Shown piece by piece: positions 21,102-22,166 of a stretch of 22,166 nt of DNA. The stretch covers positions 24,523 to 46,688 of the forward strand of contig NZAS01000110.1 of NCBI GenBank assembly GCA_002686195.1. Direction: 5' to 3'. This stretch comes from Candidatus Pacearchaeota archaeon. GTDB taxonomy: Archaea > Nanoarchaeota > Nanoarchaeia > Pacearchaeales > GW2011-AR1. The stretch's first letter is position 1, and the number at the start of each line of letters is the position of its first letter. The position numbers and the translations under genes are program-made. The notes below the pieces were generated by a model, which saw only the letters and a list, made by a program, of their open reading frames with translations, did no database searches and was not told the origin of the DNA.

Positions 21102-22166
21102 TTATCTCCTGAGTGATCCGCGTTGATATGCTAAAGTGATTGCAATGAACTTCAACTCTTTCGTAGCATCGCCTGATATTCGCAGCTTCTCGATCTTGTA
21201 CCTAGCTGTCCAGGCAAACAACTTTTCTAAGCGGGTAGGTCGGCCACCACCAAAGTCTTCGCCAAACTCGTCCCCACCGAAGCCAGGAGCGTCCCCACCT
21301 TCGAAGACCATTGACAAGGCGGGATCAAGAACGTCAACATCCCATCCAAGCCCATCATCCCACTTGAGGGTGTCCTCTACCCAATCTTCTCCAAGGTCGG
21401 AGCGGTCTTTGTAGATGTTGTCTACAAACATTTCAACGAGAAATCGATTGTCGCCTACAGTATCGAAGCCGATATACCTACTGGCTTTAGTAAGGAACCG
21501 TTCTTTGTTGTCCGACCAAGGAAGTTCCCAAACAAACTTGATGGGAACTCCACTATCGGCGGTGTCTGCTACAGGGTTCCATCCAGTATAATCTGACCAA
21601 GGAGTGTCATCGTCCCACATTTCTTGGTCGCCCTCGTAGTCTTTGAAGACACGATCACCACCTACATAGTCTTCCCCAAGAATGTAGACCTGTGTTCCTT
21701 CTGTCAAGAAGATACGCTTCAAAGCTGATTGACAACCAGACCGGAAATTCCAATTCCTCCAATCTTGCCACGCGGCGATTTTCAGCTTCACATTTCTCTT
21801 GTATACAAAGCAACGGGTTTCTGTTGTGTCCGCGGCAACGTCTGTGTCAGGGACAAACACCATGAAGTTGTTAGCCTGACTATCCCACAACGACCAAACT
21901 CGATCTTCTTGTGCAGCAGTCGCCGCAAGGTTTCCAACGGAGAAAAGATATGCAGGGTCAATTAGCTGTGACGCTCTAGAGCTGGACACGTTTCCAGTGA
22001 ATAATGCACGCTTTACATTGGATATGCCAGCAACATCTCCGAATAGCATATCCTCGCCAATGGTTTGGATTCCCCGGTGAGAGATTGCTCCAACATTCTC
22101 GATTGCATCATCGAAGGTGGGAGTGTGGTCGCTACCGTCGAATACTCCTAGCGTCCCAGGCAGGAT
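21102..22166 (-). CDS. Tail tubular protein B / nozzle (T7 gp12-like), 5' end missing
   Basis: 354 residues are in the window and the frame stays open to the right edge (reading ILPGTLGVFDGSDH at the edge), so the true start lies outside. The internal ATG at 22049 is not the start. Features of podoviral tail nozzles are a region rich in aromatic and acidic residues (AWQDWRNWNFRSGCQS), surface strands such as RFLVEMFVDNIY, and phrases like DPAYLFSVGNLAATAAQEDR and NFMVFVPDTD. It would form the nozzle at the tail tip together with a gp11-like gatekeeper (upstream, not seen). The order nozzle, small proteins, fibre, lysis, internal proteins fits a podovirus. Confidence 0.7.
   Translation of the reverse strand: MLPGTLGVFDGSDHTPTFDDAIENVGAISHRGIQTIGEDMLFGDVAGISNVKRALFTGNVSSSRASQLIDPAYLFSVGNLAATAAQEDRVWSLWDSQANNFMVFVPDTDVAADTTETRCFVYKRNVKLKIAAWQDWRNWNFRSGCQSALKRIFLTEGTQVYILGEDYVGGDRVFKDYEGDQEMWDDDTPWSDYTGWNPVADTADSGVPIKFVWELPWSDNKERFLTKASRYIGFDTVGDNRFLVEMFVDNIYKDRSDLGEDWVEDTLKWDDGLGWDVDVLDPALSMVFEGGDAPGFGGDEFGEDFGGGRPTRLEKLFAWTARYKIEKLRISGDATKELKFIAITLAYQRGSLRR

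Noticed and set aside
1..22166. CRISPR array, insertion sequence or integrase
   Set aside because: No spaced direct repeats, no transposase or recombinase motif seen in any frame.

Overview
The window is part of a tailed-phage genome (Caudoviricetes). The virion genes suggest a podovirus-like particle: a T7 gp12-like tail nozzle, a fibre, a run of large alanine/glycine-rich proteins that look like ejected internal virion proteins, and a very large late protein. A lipoprotein and an M15-type peptidase in the lysis region suggest a Gram-negative host. No integrase, repressor, tRNA, CRISPR array or insertion sequence was seen. The assignments are my reading of motifs; no database was searched.

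Left arm, 1-8537, + strand: DNA metabolism. It opens with the 3' end of a Cas4-like PD-(D/E)XK nuclease. A small hypothetical gene, a Sak4-type RecA-fold ATPase and a small OB-fold/SSB-like gene follow; together they look like a recombination module. The SSB-like gene and a 71-residue gene of unknown function sit in two compact units, each with a promoter-like sequence, a strong ribosome binding site, a stem-loop at the stop codon and (clearly) an intrinsic terminator. After a third promoter-like sequence come a small zinc-ribbon ORF, a ribbon-helix-helix protein, a RecD2/Dda-type SF1 helicase, a dNMP kinase, a family A DNA polymerase fused to an N-terminal uracil-DNA-glycosylase-like domain, a GIY-YIG (T5orf172-type) protein and a DUF3987-type helicase-like ATPase. 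From the helicase onward the genes overlap and probably form one operon.

Right arm, 22166-8503, - strand: virion and lysis genes, read leftward from the right edge. The order is nozzle protein (5' end outside the window), a 53-residue protein, a small beta-rich protein, a repeat-containing fibre, a 96-residue protein, a lysis cluster (31-residue ORF, single-span membrane protein, lipoprotein, M15 peptidase), a 132-residue protein, three probable internal virion proteins and a 1568-residue protein. Five junctions in this arm use the same TAATG stop/start overlap, pointing to translational coupling.

The two arms converge at 8503-8537, where the last genes overlap tail to tail by 35 bp and no intrinsic terminator is visible. 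The most unusual points are the altered UDG domain and His at the O-helix specificity position in the polymerase, the promoter built into a terminator stem, the two isolated codon-biased units, and a compositionally distinct block inside the 1568-residue protein. No gap between genes exceeds about 135 bases.
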